Assembly (NCBI GenBank): GCA_035506295.1
Contig: DATJPR010000044.1
Span: 1-64,000, forward strand
Length of the DNA: 64,000 bases
Direction of reading: 5' to 3'
Source of the DNA: DATJPR01 sp035506295
GTDB taxonomy: Bacteria; Bacteroidota; Ignavibacteria; UBA10030; UBA6906
How positions within the stretch are numbered: the first letter of the stretch is position 1; the number at the start of each line of letters is the position of its first letter. Positions 1-7,877 of this stretch are shown piece by piece. A program made the position numbers and the translations under genes. The notes beneath the pieces are model-generated. The model did not search any database, was not told where the DNA came from, and saw only the letters and a program-made list of their open reading frames with translations.

Positions 1-41
1 CAGAACAAGTCAATTGGTAGAATAAGCAAAGGAGATGTGCC

Positions 42-461
42 ATGCTGAATTCAGTGTTTGAAAACCTCCTCGGACTCGAGCGAGACCTTGACAGCCTCTT
101 CGAGGGTGCGGTTCTTCCCAGCCGCTTCATATCGCCGGTAAGCGCGCCTGCGATGAATCTTGTGGATGAAGGGCGTGAGTTCATAGCGACGCTTGAGCTG
201 CCCGGTGTAAAGAAGGAAGCTGTCAAGATCACGAAGAATGGAAATGCGTTGACGATCTCAGGCGAACGCATGCGGGGGTCTGCTCCTGAAAACGGCAAAT
301 GGCTGCGGAATGAGTCGTGGGAAGGAAATTTCTCTCGAACGCTGGAGCTCCCGAAAGGGATTGACGAGAGCGGCATCGCGGCGGAGCTCACGAACGGCGT
401 CCTTAGAGTCGTCCTCCCGAAAGCGGAGGCAATAAAGCCGCGCGAGATCGCCATCAGGTGA
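42..461 (+). CDS. Hsp20/alpha-crystallin small heat shock protein (copy 1)
   Basis: This is an ATP-independent holdase chaperone that binds unfolding proteins in the cytoplasm. The 139-residue protein has the family layout: a short N-terminal arm, an alpha-crystallin beta-sandwich (about residues 35-130, with the conserved LELPGVKKE turn and the late G-V-L segment), and a C-terminal I-A-I motif (IxI/V) used for oligomer assembly. The ATG is preceded by AAAGGAGA at good spacing. It is the first of three consecutive hsp20 genes followed by lon, so this is a proteostasis cluster. The promoter, if immediately upstream, would lie mostly outside the window. The family assignment is secure; client specificity is unknown. 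Confidence 0.93.
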   Translation: MLNSVFENLLGLERDLDSLFEGAVLPSRFISPVSAPAMNLVDEGREFIATLELPGVKKEAVKITKNGNALTISGERMRGSAPENGKWLRNESWEGNFSRTLELPKGIDESGIAAELTNGVLRVVLPKAEAIKPREIAIR

Positions 462-512
462 CCATCGCCTCACGAATTCTGCTCAGCGTCAGTGCGACCA
501 GGAGATAAGACC

Positions 513-911
513 ATGACAAGCAACAGCAATGAACTCAAGACCCGTGATGCGCAGGAAGTCCGGAATCTGCCGGTGAAAGCCGATAGGAAGTTCCTCCTTC
601 CTGCCACCGATGTGTACGAAACCCCCGAGGCCTACGTGTTGATGATTGATCTGCCCGGTGTGGAAAAGGGGACGATTCAGCTCCGCGTGGAAAACGAAGA
701 GTTGTTCGTTCGCGCGGAGGTGGGCCCGTTGCATCGTCCCGACGCTGTCATCCTGCATCGGGAACATATTGCCGACGGATACGATCGGGTGTTCTCGCTG
801 GGGAACGATGTCGACATGACCAACATCGATGCGCAGCTCGAGAACGGCGTTCTCACCGTGAAGCTGCTGAAAAGCGAAAAGGTGAAAGCACGCGAGATTA
901 CGATCCGGTAG
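513..911 (+). CDS. Hsp20/alpha-crystallin small heat shock protein (copy 2)
   Basis: This is the second small heat shock protein of the cluster. The alpha-crystallin domain spans about residues 30-125 (IDLPGVEKG turn, ENGVLTV strand) and the C-terminal assembly motif is I-T-I near the end. The frame stays open to a GTG at 492, but the ATG at 513 is chosen because AGGAG at 500-504 sits eight bases before it. That gives a 132-residue protein. Its sequence is clearly diverged from the flanking copies, especially in the loop before the LHREH segment, so this is an old paralogue rather than a recent duplication. Confidence 0.92.
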   Translation: MTSNSNELKTRDAQEVRNLPVKADRKFLLPATDVYETPEAYVLMIDLPGVEKGTIQLRVENEELFVRAEVGPLHRPDAVILHREHIADGYDRVFSLGNDVDMTNIDAQLENGVLTVKLLKSEKVKAREITIR

Positions 912-947
912 TGAAGAACTTCAGAAGCAAGAAAGGAGAATGAGGAT

Positions 948-1415
948 ATGACACTCGTACGTTGGAGACCCGCACACGAACTTCCGACCTTTCCATCGGA
1001 CGTCCTGGGCATGCAGAAGGAAATCAACCGAATGTTCGAGAACTTTTTCCGGGGCGGTCTTGAAGATACTGATCTGATGACCTCCTCCTGGACGCCCGCT
1101 GTCGATCTCGCCGAGACCGCAGACGAATATCTGGCAAAGGTCGAGCTGCCGGGAGTCGACAAAAACGGCATCAAAATAACGATGGAGAACAACGTCCTCA
1201 CGATTCGCGGGGAGAAGTCTCAGGAGAAGAAGGAGAAGGACGTCAACTTCCACCGCGTCGAACGGTTCTACGGCTCCTTCCAGAGAAGCTTTGAGCTTCC
1301 AGGAACCGTGAAGAACGAGAAGATCGAAGCCGAATTCAAGGACGGCATTCTGACCATCCGGATGCCGAAAGCCGAAGAGGCGAAGTCGAAACAGATCGAT
1401 GTGAAGGTGCGGTAA
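948..1415 (+). CDS. Hsp20/alpha-crystallin small heat shock protein (copy 3)
   Basis: This is the third small heat shock protein, 155 residues. It is closest to the classical bacterial Hsp20 pattern, with an MVRW-like N-terminus (here MTLVRW), VDLAET and VELPGVDK in the crystallin core, an RxxxxFxRSFxLP segment (FYGSFQRSFELP), and an I-D-V C-terminal assembly motif. The upstream AAAGGAG element gives a good ribosome binding site. The gap from copy 2 is only 36 bases, so the three genes are probably co-transcribed. The next gene, lon, degrades what the chaperones cannot rescue. Confidence 0.94.
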   Translation: MTLVRWRPAHELPTFPSDVLGMQKEINRMFENFFRGGLEDTDLMTSSWTPAVDLAETADEYLAKVELPGVDKNGIKITMENNVLTIRGEKSQEKKEKDVNFHRVERFYGSFQRSFELPGTVKNEKIEAEFKDGILTIRMPKAEEAKSKQIDVKVR

Positions 1416-1524
1416 GGAAGCAGTTACGAAACAGGACTACGGGTTGCCGGAGGTGGGACCGGCATCCCGTTCTTGTATTTGTGCGCACAGCACTATCACC
1501 ATTTCAAGGATTGGACGAGTGTCT

Positions 1525-3936
1525 ATGGACCGCAACGCAGAGAATGAAAAGAGCCTGTCAGCATCCTCCATACCACGGGCTGTATCGGTCTTGCCGCTAC
1601 GGAATGCCGTGTTCTTCCCCCGCCAGGTGGCGCCGCTCACCGTCGGACGGGAATCGAGCATCCGGGCGGTCGAGGAAAGCCTGAAGGACGACGGTGCGAT
1701 CGTTATCGTCGCCCAAACGGATGGGGCCGTCGAGAATCCGACGGAGCGGGATATCTACTGGGTCGGGACACTCGCAAAAGTCCTGAAGACCTTCAATCTT
1801 GCCGATGGCACGCGGAGCGTGCTTGTCCAGGGGTTGCGGCGGGTGCGGCTGCTCTCCGTACTTCACGCCGAACCGTATGTGCGGGCCGTTGTCCGCGACG
1901 TCGCAGAGAAGAACGCGGGCGGCGCCGAGATCGATGCCATTGCGGCGAATCTGAAAAGCCAGTTCAAGAAGGCCGTCGATCTCTCCCCCCAGCTCACCGA
2001 AGACCAGCTCACGCTGATTCTGAACATCGAAGAACCTGAGGCGGTGGCGGACATGATCGCCGCGTTCCTGCCCGTGGAGGTCGCAGAACGCCAGGAGATC
2101 CTGGAGCAGGACGACCTCCGGGTGAGAGCGGAGCGGGTCATGCTCATGCTGTCGAAATTCCTTCAGAAACTGGAACTCGGGACGAAAATCCAGTCGGAAG
2201 TCCAGGAAGAGATCAACAAATCCCAGCGCGAGTACTACCTCCGCGAGCAGATGAAGGCCATCCGGAAGGAACTCGGAGAAGACGATCAGAACGTGGGCCT
2301 CAACGACCTGAAGAAACGGATCGACGAGGCAAAGCTTCCGGAAGAAGCCAAGGGGGTCGTCGACAAGGAGATGCGCAAGCTCTCCCAGATGAACCAGGCA
2401 TCGCCGGAATACTCCGTTTCCCGGAACTACGTCGAGTGGATTCTGGATCTTCCCTGGAGTGTGGCGACCCAGGACTCCCTGGAGATTGCCCATGCCCAGG
2501 AGATTCTGGAGAAGGACCACTATGGCCTCGACAAGGTGAAGAAACGGATCCTCGAATACCTGGCGGTGCGGAAACTCAAGAACGACATGCGAGGTCCCAT
2601 CCTGGTGTTTGTCGGCCCCCCCGGCGTTGGCAAGACGTCCCTGGGCCGGTCGATCGCAAATGCGCTCGGCCGGAAGTTCGTACGGATCTCGCTCGGCGGC
2701 GTTCACGACGAAGCGGAAATCCGCGGGCATCGGCGTACGTACATCGGCGCGCTCCCGGGCAGGATCATTCAGGGGCTCAAGAAGGCGGGATCGAACAACC
2801 CGGTGTTCATGCTCGACGAGGTGGACAAGATCGGGCAGGATTTCCGCGGCGATCCCTCGTCCGCGCTTCTCGAAGTGCTGGATCCGGAACAGAACTATTC
2901 GTTCAGCGATCACTACCTGGAGATTCCGTTCGATCTTTCGAAGGTCATGTTCATTGCGACGGCTAACGTCATGGAAACGATCCCTGCGCCGTTGCGTGAC
3001 CGGATGGAAATCATCGAGATCCCGAGCTACGTCGAAGACGAGAAATTGCACATCGCACGGAAATTCCTCCTTCCGAAGCAGCTCGGCGAACATGGTTTGA
3101 AGAGCGACCAGCTGGTGATCGAGGACGACGCGCTGCGTCAGATGATTTCGGGGTACACGCGCGAGGCGGGGGTGCGCTCGCTTGAGCGGACCATCGCTGC
3201 TGTCGCGCGTGGCGTGGCGAGGGAAGTTGCGGAAGGGTCCACGGGCAACGTCATCGTCGGCCGTGATTCGCTGTCAAAGTACCTCGGCCAGCAGCGGTTC
3301 TTCCCCGATGTCGCGGAACGGATCAACCGACCCGGCATCGCCGTGGGGCTTGCCTGGACTCCCGTCGGTGGCGATATCCTGTTCGTCGAAGCGACCCAAA
3401 TGAAAGGATCCGGAAAACTCATCCTGACCGGACAACTCGGCGATGTCATGAAAGAATCCGCCCAGACGGCGTTGAGCTATATCGCAGCGAACGCAGCATC
3501 ACTCGGCATTCCGGAGGACTTCCGAACGCAATCCGACATTCACATCCATGTGCCGGCGGGAGCGATCCCGAAAGACGGCCCGTCGGCAGGTGTCACGATG
3601 CTGACAGCTCTCGCTTCTCTTCTGACAGGGCGAGTTGTGCGGAACGATCTGGCCATGACGGGCGAGATCACTCTCCGCGGCTCCGTGCTCCCGATCGGTG
3701 GTCTGAAAGAGAAGGTCCTTGCCGCCCATCGAGCCGGTGTGAAGACGATCATTTTACCCGAACGCAACAGGCTGGATCTCGAAGAGGTGCCGAAGTCGGC
3801 GCTCGAAGGAAAGGAGCCGATCCAGTTCCATTTCGTCAAGGAGATGAAATCCGTTCTGGATATTGCGCTTCTTCCTTCGGATGAATCCCAGCGCCTCCGC
3901 CAAACGACCGAGCTTCACCCGCTGGCGGCAAATTAG
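1525..3936 (+). CDS. lon: ATP-dependent Lon protease
   Basis: Lon is a cytoplasmic AAA+ serine protease that degrades damaged and regulatory proteins. Domains in order are the N-terminal LON substrate-binding domain (about residues 20-210), a coiled linker rich in Lys/Glu, the AAA+ module with Walker A GPPGVGKT at residues 364-371 and Walker B FMLDEVDK, and the C-terminal protease domain. The catalytic Ser is residue 687 in PKDGPSAG and the catalytic Lys is residue 730 in GGLKEK, 43 residues apart as in E. coli Lon. The ATG at 1525 gives 803 residues. The frame is open back to a TTG at 1444, but that extension (CICAHSTIT...) does not look like Lon. It lies 109 bases after three hsp20 genes. 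Confidence 0.96.
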   Translation: MDRNAENEKSLSASSIPRAVSVLPLRNAVFFPRQVAPLTVGRESSIRAVEESLKDDGAIVIVAQTDGAVENPTERDIYWVGTLAKVLKTFNLADGTRSVLVQGLRRVRLLSVLHAEPYVRAVVRDVAEKNAGGAEIDAIAANLKSQFKKAVDLSPQLTEDQLTLILNIEEPEAVADMIAAFLPVEVAERQEILEQDDLRVRAERVMLMLSKFLQKLELGTKIQSEVQEEINKSQREYYLREQMKAIRKELGEDDQNVGLNDLKKRIDEAKLPEEAKGVVDKEMRKLSQMNQASPEYSVSRNYVEWILDLPWSVATQDSLEIAHAQEILEKDHYGLDKVKKRILEYLAVRKLKNDMRGPILVFVGPPGVGKTSLGRSIANALGRKFVRISLGGVHDEAEIRGHRRTYIGALPGRIIQGLKKAGSNNPVFMLDEVDKIGQDFRGDPSSALLEVLDPEQNYSFSDHYLEIPFDLSKVMFIATANVMETIPAPLRDRMEIIEIPSYVEDEKLHIARKFLLPKQLGEHGLKSDQLVIEDDALRQMISGYTREAGVRSLERTIAAVARGVAREVAEGSTGNVIVGRDSLSKYLGQQRFFPDVAERINRPGIAVGLAWTPVGGDILFVEATQMKGSGKLILTGQLGDVMKESAQTALSYIAANAASLGIPEDFRTQSDIHIHVPAGAIPKDGPSAGVTMLTALASLLTGRVVRNDLAMTGEITLRGSVLPIGGLKEKVLAAHRAGVKTIILPERNRLDLEEVPKSALEGKEPIQFHFVKEMKSVLDIALLPSDESQRLRQTTELHPLAAN

Positions 3937-3992
3937 GGCGATACCAAACAACCTCGGGGGGTAGGGAGTATGCCGTAAGGAGTAGGCAGAAG

Positions 3993-4021
3993 GCGGTGCG
4001 ACGGGGGATTCGTCGCACCGC
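3993..4021 (+). terminator. Perfect 11-bp hairpin downstream of lon
   Basis: Arms at 3993-4003 and 4011-4021 are exactly complementary around a seven-base loop. There is no T-tract on either strand, so it is not a classical intrinsic terminator. It could be a processing hairpin, a transcription roadblock or an operator. It ends three bases before the -35 box of the sppA promoter. The preceding bases 3954-3992 are a low-complexity purine-rich run (gtagggagta-like) that resembles a dispersed intergenic repeat. Confidence 0.45.
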
Positions 4022-4024
4022 GCG

Positions 4025-4053
4025 TTGACATTCATTCCTCAATTTCGTACAAT
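4025..4053 (+). promoter_or_regulatory. Putative sigma-70 promoter of sppA
   Basis: TTGACA at 4025-4030 is followed by a 17-base spacer and TACAAT at 4048-4053. It is near-consensus in both boxes. Transcription would start around 4060, leaving a ~90-base leader before the sppA ATG. Confidence 0.65.
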
Positions 4054-4152
4054 TCTCATCAAATCAACAAGTTACAGCCCTCCTGTTCCGAGCGACACGG
4101 GTATGACCCAGCTCGTGGTTCAGCACTTTCTATCCTGACACAAGGCCCTTAC

Positions 4153-5058
4153 ATGTCAAAGTCCACCAAGTGGTTCATTGCAATTCTGGTCGTCCTTGCA
4201 TTGTTCGCCGGCGGCTTCATATTGCTCTTCTTCACCATCCTGAGCAGCGTGGGGACCGAGAACGAGACTGTCGTGTCGGGCTCGGGCGAGAAGATCGCCA
4301 TTGTTGACCTTCAGGGCACCATCACGTCCTCCGACGACGTCGTCCGCCAGCTCAAGAAATACCGCGGGCAACACAGCATCAAGGCGATCGTACTCCGTAT
4401 CGACTCACCGGGAGGCGCCGTTGTGCCGAGCCAGGAGATGTACGAAGAGGTGAAAAAAACGCGCGACGACGGGAAGCCGGTGGTGGTTTCCATGGGATCG
4501 CTGGCTGCCAGCGGCGGGTATTATGTCGCCTGCGGCGGGTCCAGGCTCGTGGCAAACAAAGGCACGCTCACGGGGAGCATCGGGGTGATATCGGAGTTCC
4601 TGCAGGTCTACGATGCGCTGGCGAAGCTGGGGATCGATGTCAAGACCATCAAGGCGGGGAGACTGAAGGACGCAGGTTCTCCCACGAGGCCGATGAACGA
4701 GGGGGATCAGGCGTACTTCCAGACGCTGATGGATGACGTTCATCAGCAGTTTATTTCTGTCGTTGAGACGGAGCGGAAGATGAAGCGCGATGATGTCGTT
4801 GCGCTCGCCGACGGCAGGGTGTTCACCGGAGAGCAGGCGGTGAAGCTCGGCCTTGTCGACACGCTCGGGACCTTCGAGGACGCGATCCACATTGCGGCCT
4901 CCATGGCAGGGATCAAGGGCGAGCCGGCGGTCGTGCGCGAGCGCACGAGAGTGGGAGTGTTCCAGTCGCTTTTCGGCGACACGGAAGGAGCCATCAAGAA
5001 ACTCAAACAGGATCTCATTGATCGTCCCGTGTTGTCCTTCAAGTTTGTCGAACCGTAA
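4153..5058 (+). CDS. sppA: Signal peptide peptidase SppA (S49 family)
   Basis: SppA is a membrane-anchored serine protease that clears cleaved signal peptides from the inner membrane. The 301-residue protein has one N-terminal membrane anchor (about residues 7-30) and a single S49 domain, the short form seen in Bacillus rather than the double-domain E. coli form. The catalytic Ser is residue 120 in LAASGGYY and the catalytic Lys is residue 172 in GRLKDAGSP. The 52-residue distance matches the Ser/Lys dyad of the short family members. An AAGG lies just upstream of the ATG. It has its own near-consensus promoter and is followed closely by an HU-family gene. Confidence 0.93.
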   Translation: MSKSTKWFIAILVVLALFAGGFILLFFTILSSVGTENETVVSGSGEKIAIVDLQGTITSSDDVVRQLKKYRGQHSIKAIVLRIDSPGGAVVPSQEMYEEVKKTRDDGKPVVVSMGSLAASGGYYVACGGSRLVANKGTLTGSIGVISEFLQVYDALAKLGIDVKTIKAGRLKDAGSPTRPMNEGDQAYFQTLMDDVHQQFISVVETERKMKRDDVVALADGRVFTGEQAVKLGLVDTLGTFEDAIHIAASMAGIKGEPAVVRERTRVGVFQSLFGDTEGAIKKLKQDLIDRPVLSFKFVEP

Positions 5059-5094
5059 TTCCCATTACTCTCACTATCCGGACGGAGGAACACG

Positions 5095-5421
5095 TTGACC
5101 AAGGCGGACATCGTTGACGCGATTGCCAGCGCGACCGGGCTCACGAAGGTGGAGACCGAAGCAGTGGTGGATGGGTTCATTACCACCGTCATCAATGCAA
5201 TGAAGGAAGGGAGGAACATCGAGATTCGGGGGTTCGGGAGTTACAAGGTGAAGAAGCGGAAGGGAAGAGTGGCGCGCAATCCGAGGACCGGCCAGCAGGT
5301 GATGGTGGGCGAGCACTGGGTGCCGCTCTTCAAGGTCTCCAAAGAAGTCAAGACCCTGGTGAATGACAGCATGAAGAAGCTCGCATCGGAGCACAAGGGT
5401 GCTGCAGAGGTTCAGGAATAG
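5095..5421 (+). CDS. HU/IHF family DNA-binding protein
   Basis: This is a nucleoid-associated DNA-bending protein. The 108 residues begin MTKADIVDAIASATG and carry the helical dimerisation core, then the DNA-binding arm FGSYKVKKRKGRVARNPRTG with the conserved R-N-P at the arm tip. The C-terminus extends about 15 residues beyond a typical 90-residue HU. The start is TTG at 5095, supported by GGAGG at 5084-5088. It lies 36 bases after sppA, probably in the same transcript. HU versus IHF-like cannot be separated by eye; the family itself is clear. Confidence 0.93.
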   Translation: MTKADIVDAIASATGLTKVETEAVVDGFITTVINAMKEGRNIEIRGFGSYKVKKRKGRVARNPRTGQQVMVGEHWVPLFKVSKEVKTLVNDSMKKLASEHKGAAEVQE

Positions 5422-5433
5422 GAAGGGCGAAGG

Positions 5434-6279
5434 ATGGCGCAGGCAATCATCACGTGCGGGCAGTGCGGGCAGCGGTTGACCATCAAGGACACCGTCTGTC
5501 CGCAGTGCAATTCCCCCGTGGATTTTTCGGTCGTCGAGCCGTCGGGGCCGATCGTCTGCAAGGCCTGCGGACAGACGAACGACCCGAAGGCGCAATTCTG
5601 CCAGGCGTGCGGAGTCCGGTTGGGAGCGCCTCCTCCGCCGAAGCACAAGCAACCGAAGCCACCCAAAAGCAGCAAACCCCAGGCCGGCGAGAAGGGCAAG
5701 GACTACTGGCCGTACGTGGCGGTCGTTGCGACGCTCGCTCTTGTCGCCGTCGTCGTTTATACCGAATGGTTCTCGTCAACGCCGGCTTCCTCTTCGTCGG
5801 CCGCGAAGGACTTCCCGTCGGCCCAGGCCCCGAAGGTGAGCGCGAAGGACATCGAGATGGCGAGGCAGGCAGCGGATGCAAAACCCGACGACATGTCGCT
5901 CCGCCTGCACCTCGCGAACATCCAGCAGGACGCAGGATTCTACCTGCCGGCAATTGAGAACTACAAGAAGTATCTCGCAAAGGAGGGGACGGACGCAAAT
6001 GCAAAAGTCGACATGGGCGTCTGCTATTACAACCTCGGGTTGACCGACTCCGTGCACGCGTTCGACGATTACTCCGCGGCCGTCAAGGAGATGCGGCAGG
6101 CATTTTCCGCCGTACCTTCCCATCAGCCTGCGGCGTTCAATCTCGGGATTGTTTTTCTCCAGATGGGGGAGATGGACTCATCGAACGCGTGGTTCAAACG
6201 GGCGGCAGCGATCAACGGGCAGACGGATCTCGGGAAGCGGGCACAGAAGATTCTGGAGGAACACGGGAAGGTCCAATAA
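5434..6279 (+). CDS. Double zinc-ribbon, membrane-anchored TPR protein
   Basis: The function is unknown; the architecture is distinctive. Two zinc-ribbon-like Cys pairs occur near the N-terminus (CGQCG...CPQC about residues 8-25 and CKACG...CQACG about residues 42-60). A Pro/Lys-rich linker follows, then one transmembrane helix (about residues 92-110). The rest is an extracytoplasmic or cytoplasmic helical TPR region (about residues 135-280) with A-x-x-N-L-G-type repeats (YYNLGLTDSV, AFNLGIVFLQMGEMDSS). Such proteins usually scaffold protein-protein contacts at the membrane. It follows the HU gene by 12 bases, with AAGGGCGAAGG as the ribosome binding region. Confidence 0.8.
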   Translation: MAQAIITCGQCGQRLTIKDTVCPQCNSPVDFSVVEPSGPIVCKACGQTNDPKAQFCQACGVRLGAPPPPKHKQPKPPKSSKPQAGEKGKDYWPYVAVVATLALVAVVVYTEWFSSTPASSSSAAKDFPSAQAPKVSAKDIEMARQAADAKPDDMSLRLHLANIQQDAGFYLPAIENYKKYLAKEGTDANAKVDMGVCYYNLGLTDSVHAFDDYSAAVKEMRQAFSAVPSHQPAAFNLGIVFLQMGEMDSSNAWFKRAAAINGQTDLGKRAQKILEEHGKVQ

Positions 6280-6460
6280 TCGGGAGAGGGAGATGGGGGG
6301 AGTGGGAGAAAGGGAGACCTGGGGACGTTGAGACTATAGAGGTGGTGGGAACAAGGAAGTGCAGCAGGCGCGAATCATTTTTCTGCCAACGTGCTATCGA
6401 CTAATTCATACTCCAAGCAACCCAGCCCAGACTTAGGTCACGAGCAAGAAAGGAGGTCCA
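6280..6460. repeat. Low-complexity purine-rich spacer
   Basis: Bases 6282-6325 are an almost pure G/A run (gggaga units), like the short G/A-rich intergenic insertions seen in related genomes. The remainder up to the ribosome binding site of the next ORF has no clear promoter or hairpin. Confidence 0.4.
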
Positions 6461-6556
6461 ATGCCGAGCGGCAAAAAGCGTAAGCGCCACAAGATGGCGA
6501 CGCACAAGCGAAAAAAGCGCTTGCGAAAGATGCGTCACAAGAAGAAGATCCGTTAG
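6461..6556 (+). CDS. 31-residue basic protein, AURKAIP1/COX24 (bS22/mS38-like) family
   Basis: This is a tiny ORF that ordinary length cut-offs miss. The product is 31 residues, more than half of them Lys, Arg or His. It starts MPSGKKRKRHKMATHKRKK and ends in KKKIR. This matches the COX24_C/AURKAIP1 domain pattern, whose members include mitochondrial mS38 and mycobacterial bS22, small ribosomal proteins at the small-subunit interface. A near-perfect Shine-Dalgarno, AGGAGGT at 6451-6457, precedes the ATG, which argues for strong translation. A large imperfect hairpin follows the stop. The family assignment is from memory of the motif; ribosomal location in this organism is inferred. Confidence 0.82.
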   Translation: MPSGKKRKRHKMATHKRKKRLRKMRHKKKIR

Positions 6557-6585
6557 ACGTTCGAGCGAGCAGACAACGTCTTCCT

Positions 6586-6665
6586 GCAGCCGACAGCGGA
6601 TAGCAGACAGCCGACAGTGAAAACCATGGTTCTCCTGCCTGCTGTCGGCTGTCCGCTGTCTGCTG
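6586..6665. repeat. Imperfect inverted repeat of the CAGCGGACAG family
   Basis: Arms at 6586-6617 and 6634-6665 are complementary in about 23 of 27 aligned positions and could fold into a long hairpin after the small ribosomal-protein-like ORF. There is no T-tract. The right arm's complement shares about 19 of 22 bases with a segment inside the metalloprotease gene at 17031-17055, so this is probably one copy of a dispersed short repeat family. Confidence 0.6.
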
Positions 6666-6702
6666 AGGGGGGTGCGTGGATTCTACGGCGACGGGCTTCT
6701 CG

Positions 6703-6731
6703 TTGCTTCTTTCGGTTGAAGTTGATATACT
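6703..6731 (+). promoter_or_regulatory. Putative sigma-70 promoter of the YtxH-like gene
   Basis: TTGCTT at 6703-6708, a 17-base spacer, and TATACT at 6726-6731. The predicted start near 6738 leaves a ~130-base leader before the ATG at 6867. Confidence 0.5.
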
Positions 6732-6866
6732 ATTCTCAAATGTGGGAACGCTCCTTCCTTTTCGCGCGGTTCTCGCTCCCGTAGCGGATTTTTCTCCCGG
6801 CGCTGTTCTGTACCGGCGCCCGGAGACACGACCAAGGACATTTTAGATATCCTCTGAGAGGCACGT

Positions 6867-7262
6867 ATGGCCGAAAACAATGGAATGCTTAAGGGCCTGG
6901 TGATTGGTCTTCTCGCCGGTGGCGCTGTCGGCGCCATCGTGGCACTGTTGTACGCACCCAAGAGCGGCAAAGAGCTGCGGGCGGACATCAAAGAGAAGGC
7001 CGGCGATTTCGTTGACAATGCCGAAGAGGCGCTCCAGCAGGCAAAAACCAAGGCGGGCGATATCGTGAGCGAGGCGAAAAACCGCTCCGAACAACTCTTA
7101 AGCGAAGCCAAAAAGAAAGCCGACACGCTCCTTCAGGATGCGGACAAGGTGCTCTCCGACGCTCGCACAAAGGTAGGCCCGATTGTCGAGGAGGGACAGA
7201 AAGTGAAGGACGCGCTGAAGGCCGGCGTCGAGGCATTCAAAGAAGAGCGCCGACGGTCGTAA
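6867..7262 (+). CDS. YtxH-domain protein
   Basis: This small membrane-associated protein belongs to a family linked to general stress in Firmicutes; its biochemical role is unknown. The 131 residues begin with a Gly/Ala-rich hydrophobic segment (about residues 9-28, LVIGLLAGGAVGAIVALL) ending in the signature YAPKSGKE. A long amphipathic, Ala/Lys/Glu-rich helix follows (about residues 35-130), resembling apolipoprotein or LEA-like repeats. The ATG follows GAGAGG. It is paired with another small membrane protein 100 bases downstream. That pairing is common for YtxH and DUF948 proteins. Confidence 0.82.
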   Translation: MAENNGMLKGLVIGLLAGGAVGAIVALLYAPKSGKELRADIKEKAGDFVDNAEEALQQAKTKAGDIVSEAKNRSEQLLSEAKKKADTLLQDADKVLSDARTKVGPIVEEGQKVKDALKAGVEAFKEERRRS

Positions 7263-7361
7263 CGCCAGCGAGTTCATCCCGCGCTCCCGGCCAACCAATC
7301 CGGGAACGCGGGACAACCTCAATCCGCGCCCGCGGAAATCCCCTTCTTCCTGGAGCCGCTT

Positions 7362-7748
7362 GTGAACGATCTCCTGACTGTCATCGAAATCATCGCCCTT
7401 CTTTCCCTCACGCTCCTCTGTCTCTACCTCGTCACGGTGCTGGTCCGGCTCAAGAAAACGCTCGGCGAAGTCGAGAAGGACGTGAAGGATATCAGTACGC
7501 GGGTTGTCCCGATACTTGAAAACACCGAATACGTCACTACCCGTCTGAAAAGCATCGCCGAAAGCATCGACGACCAGGTTCTGACGGTGCGTGACTCCAT
7601 TGCGTCCATCCGTCAGGTCGCCGATAACATCGTCGAGCTCGAACGTCGCGTGCAGGATCGGATCGAGGGGCCGTTGCTGGAAGGGATTTCGTTCGCGTCC
7701 GCTGTTGTGCGCGGCATCCGGACATTTGCTGAACGCATCCGTTCCTGA
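7362..7748 (+). CDS. DUF948-like membrane protein
   Basis: The 128-residue protein has a single N-terminal transmembrane helix (about residues 6-28) and a long helical cytoplasmic tail (VRLKKTLGEVEKDVKDIS and later VADNIVELERRV), the arrangement of DUF948-type proteins. No enzymatic motif is visible. The start is a GTG at 7362; upstream Shine-Dalgarno support (CCTGGAG) is moderate. Its position right after the YtxH-domain gene suggests the two act together at the membrane, which is an inference from context. Confidence 0.72.
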   Translation: MNDLLTVIEIIALLSLTLLCLYLVTVLVRLKKTLGEVEKDVKDISTRVVPILENTEYVTTRLKSIAESIDDQVLTVRDSIASIRQVADNIVELERRVQDRIEGPLLEGISFASAVVRGIRTFAERIRS

Positions 7749-7832
7749 GAGGGACGCCAGGCGCGACGGCAGACAAGCGCAGCACGCCGGCGGGTCCCGG
7801 AGCTCCCCGAGGACGATTCGCTATCGACCACG

Positions 7833-7849
7833 CCCGCCAGGATGGCGGG
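7833..7849. repeat. Short palindrome CCCGCCA-gga-TGGCGGG
   Basis: A perfect seven-base-pair stem with a three-base loop. A near copy in reverse orientation lies at 46029-46047, so it appears to be a dispersed palindromic unit. It covers the upstream ATG at 7842, which is one reason to prefer the later start of the EF-G-like gene. Confidence 0.5.
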
Positions 7850-7877
7850 AGAACATGCTGGAGGACTCGACACTGTT

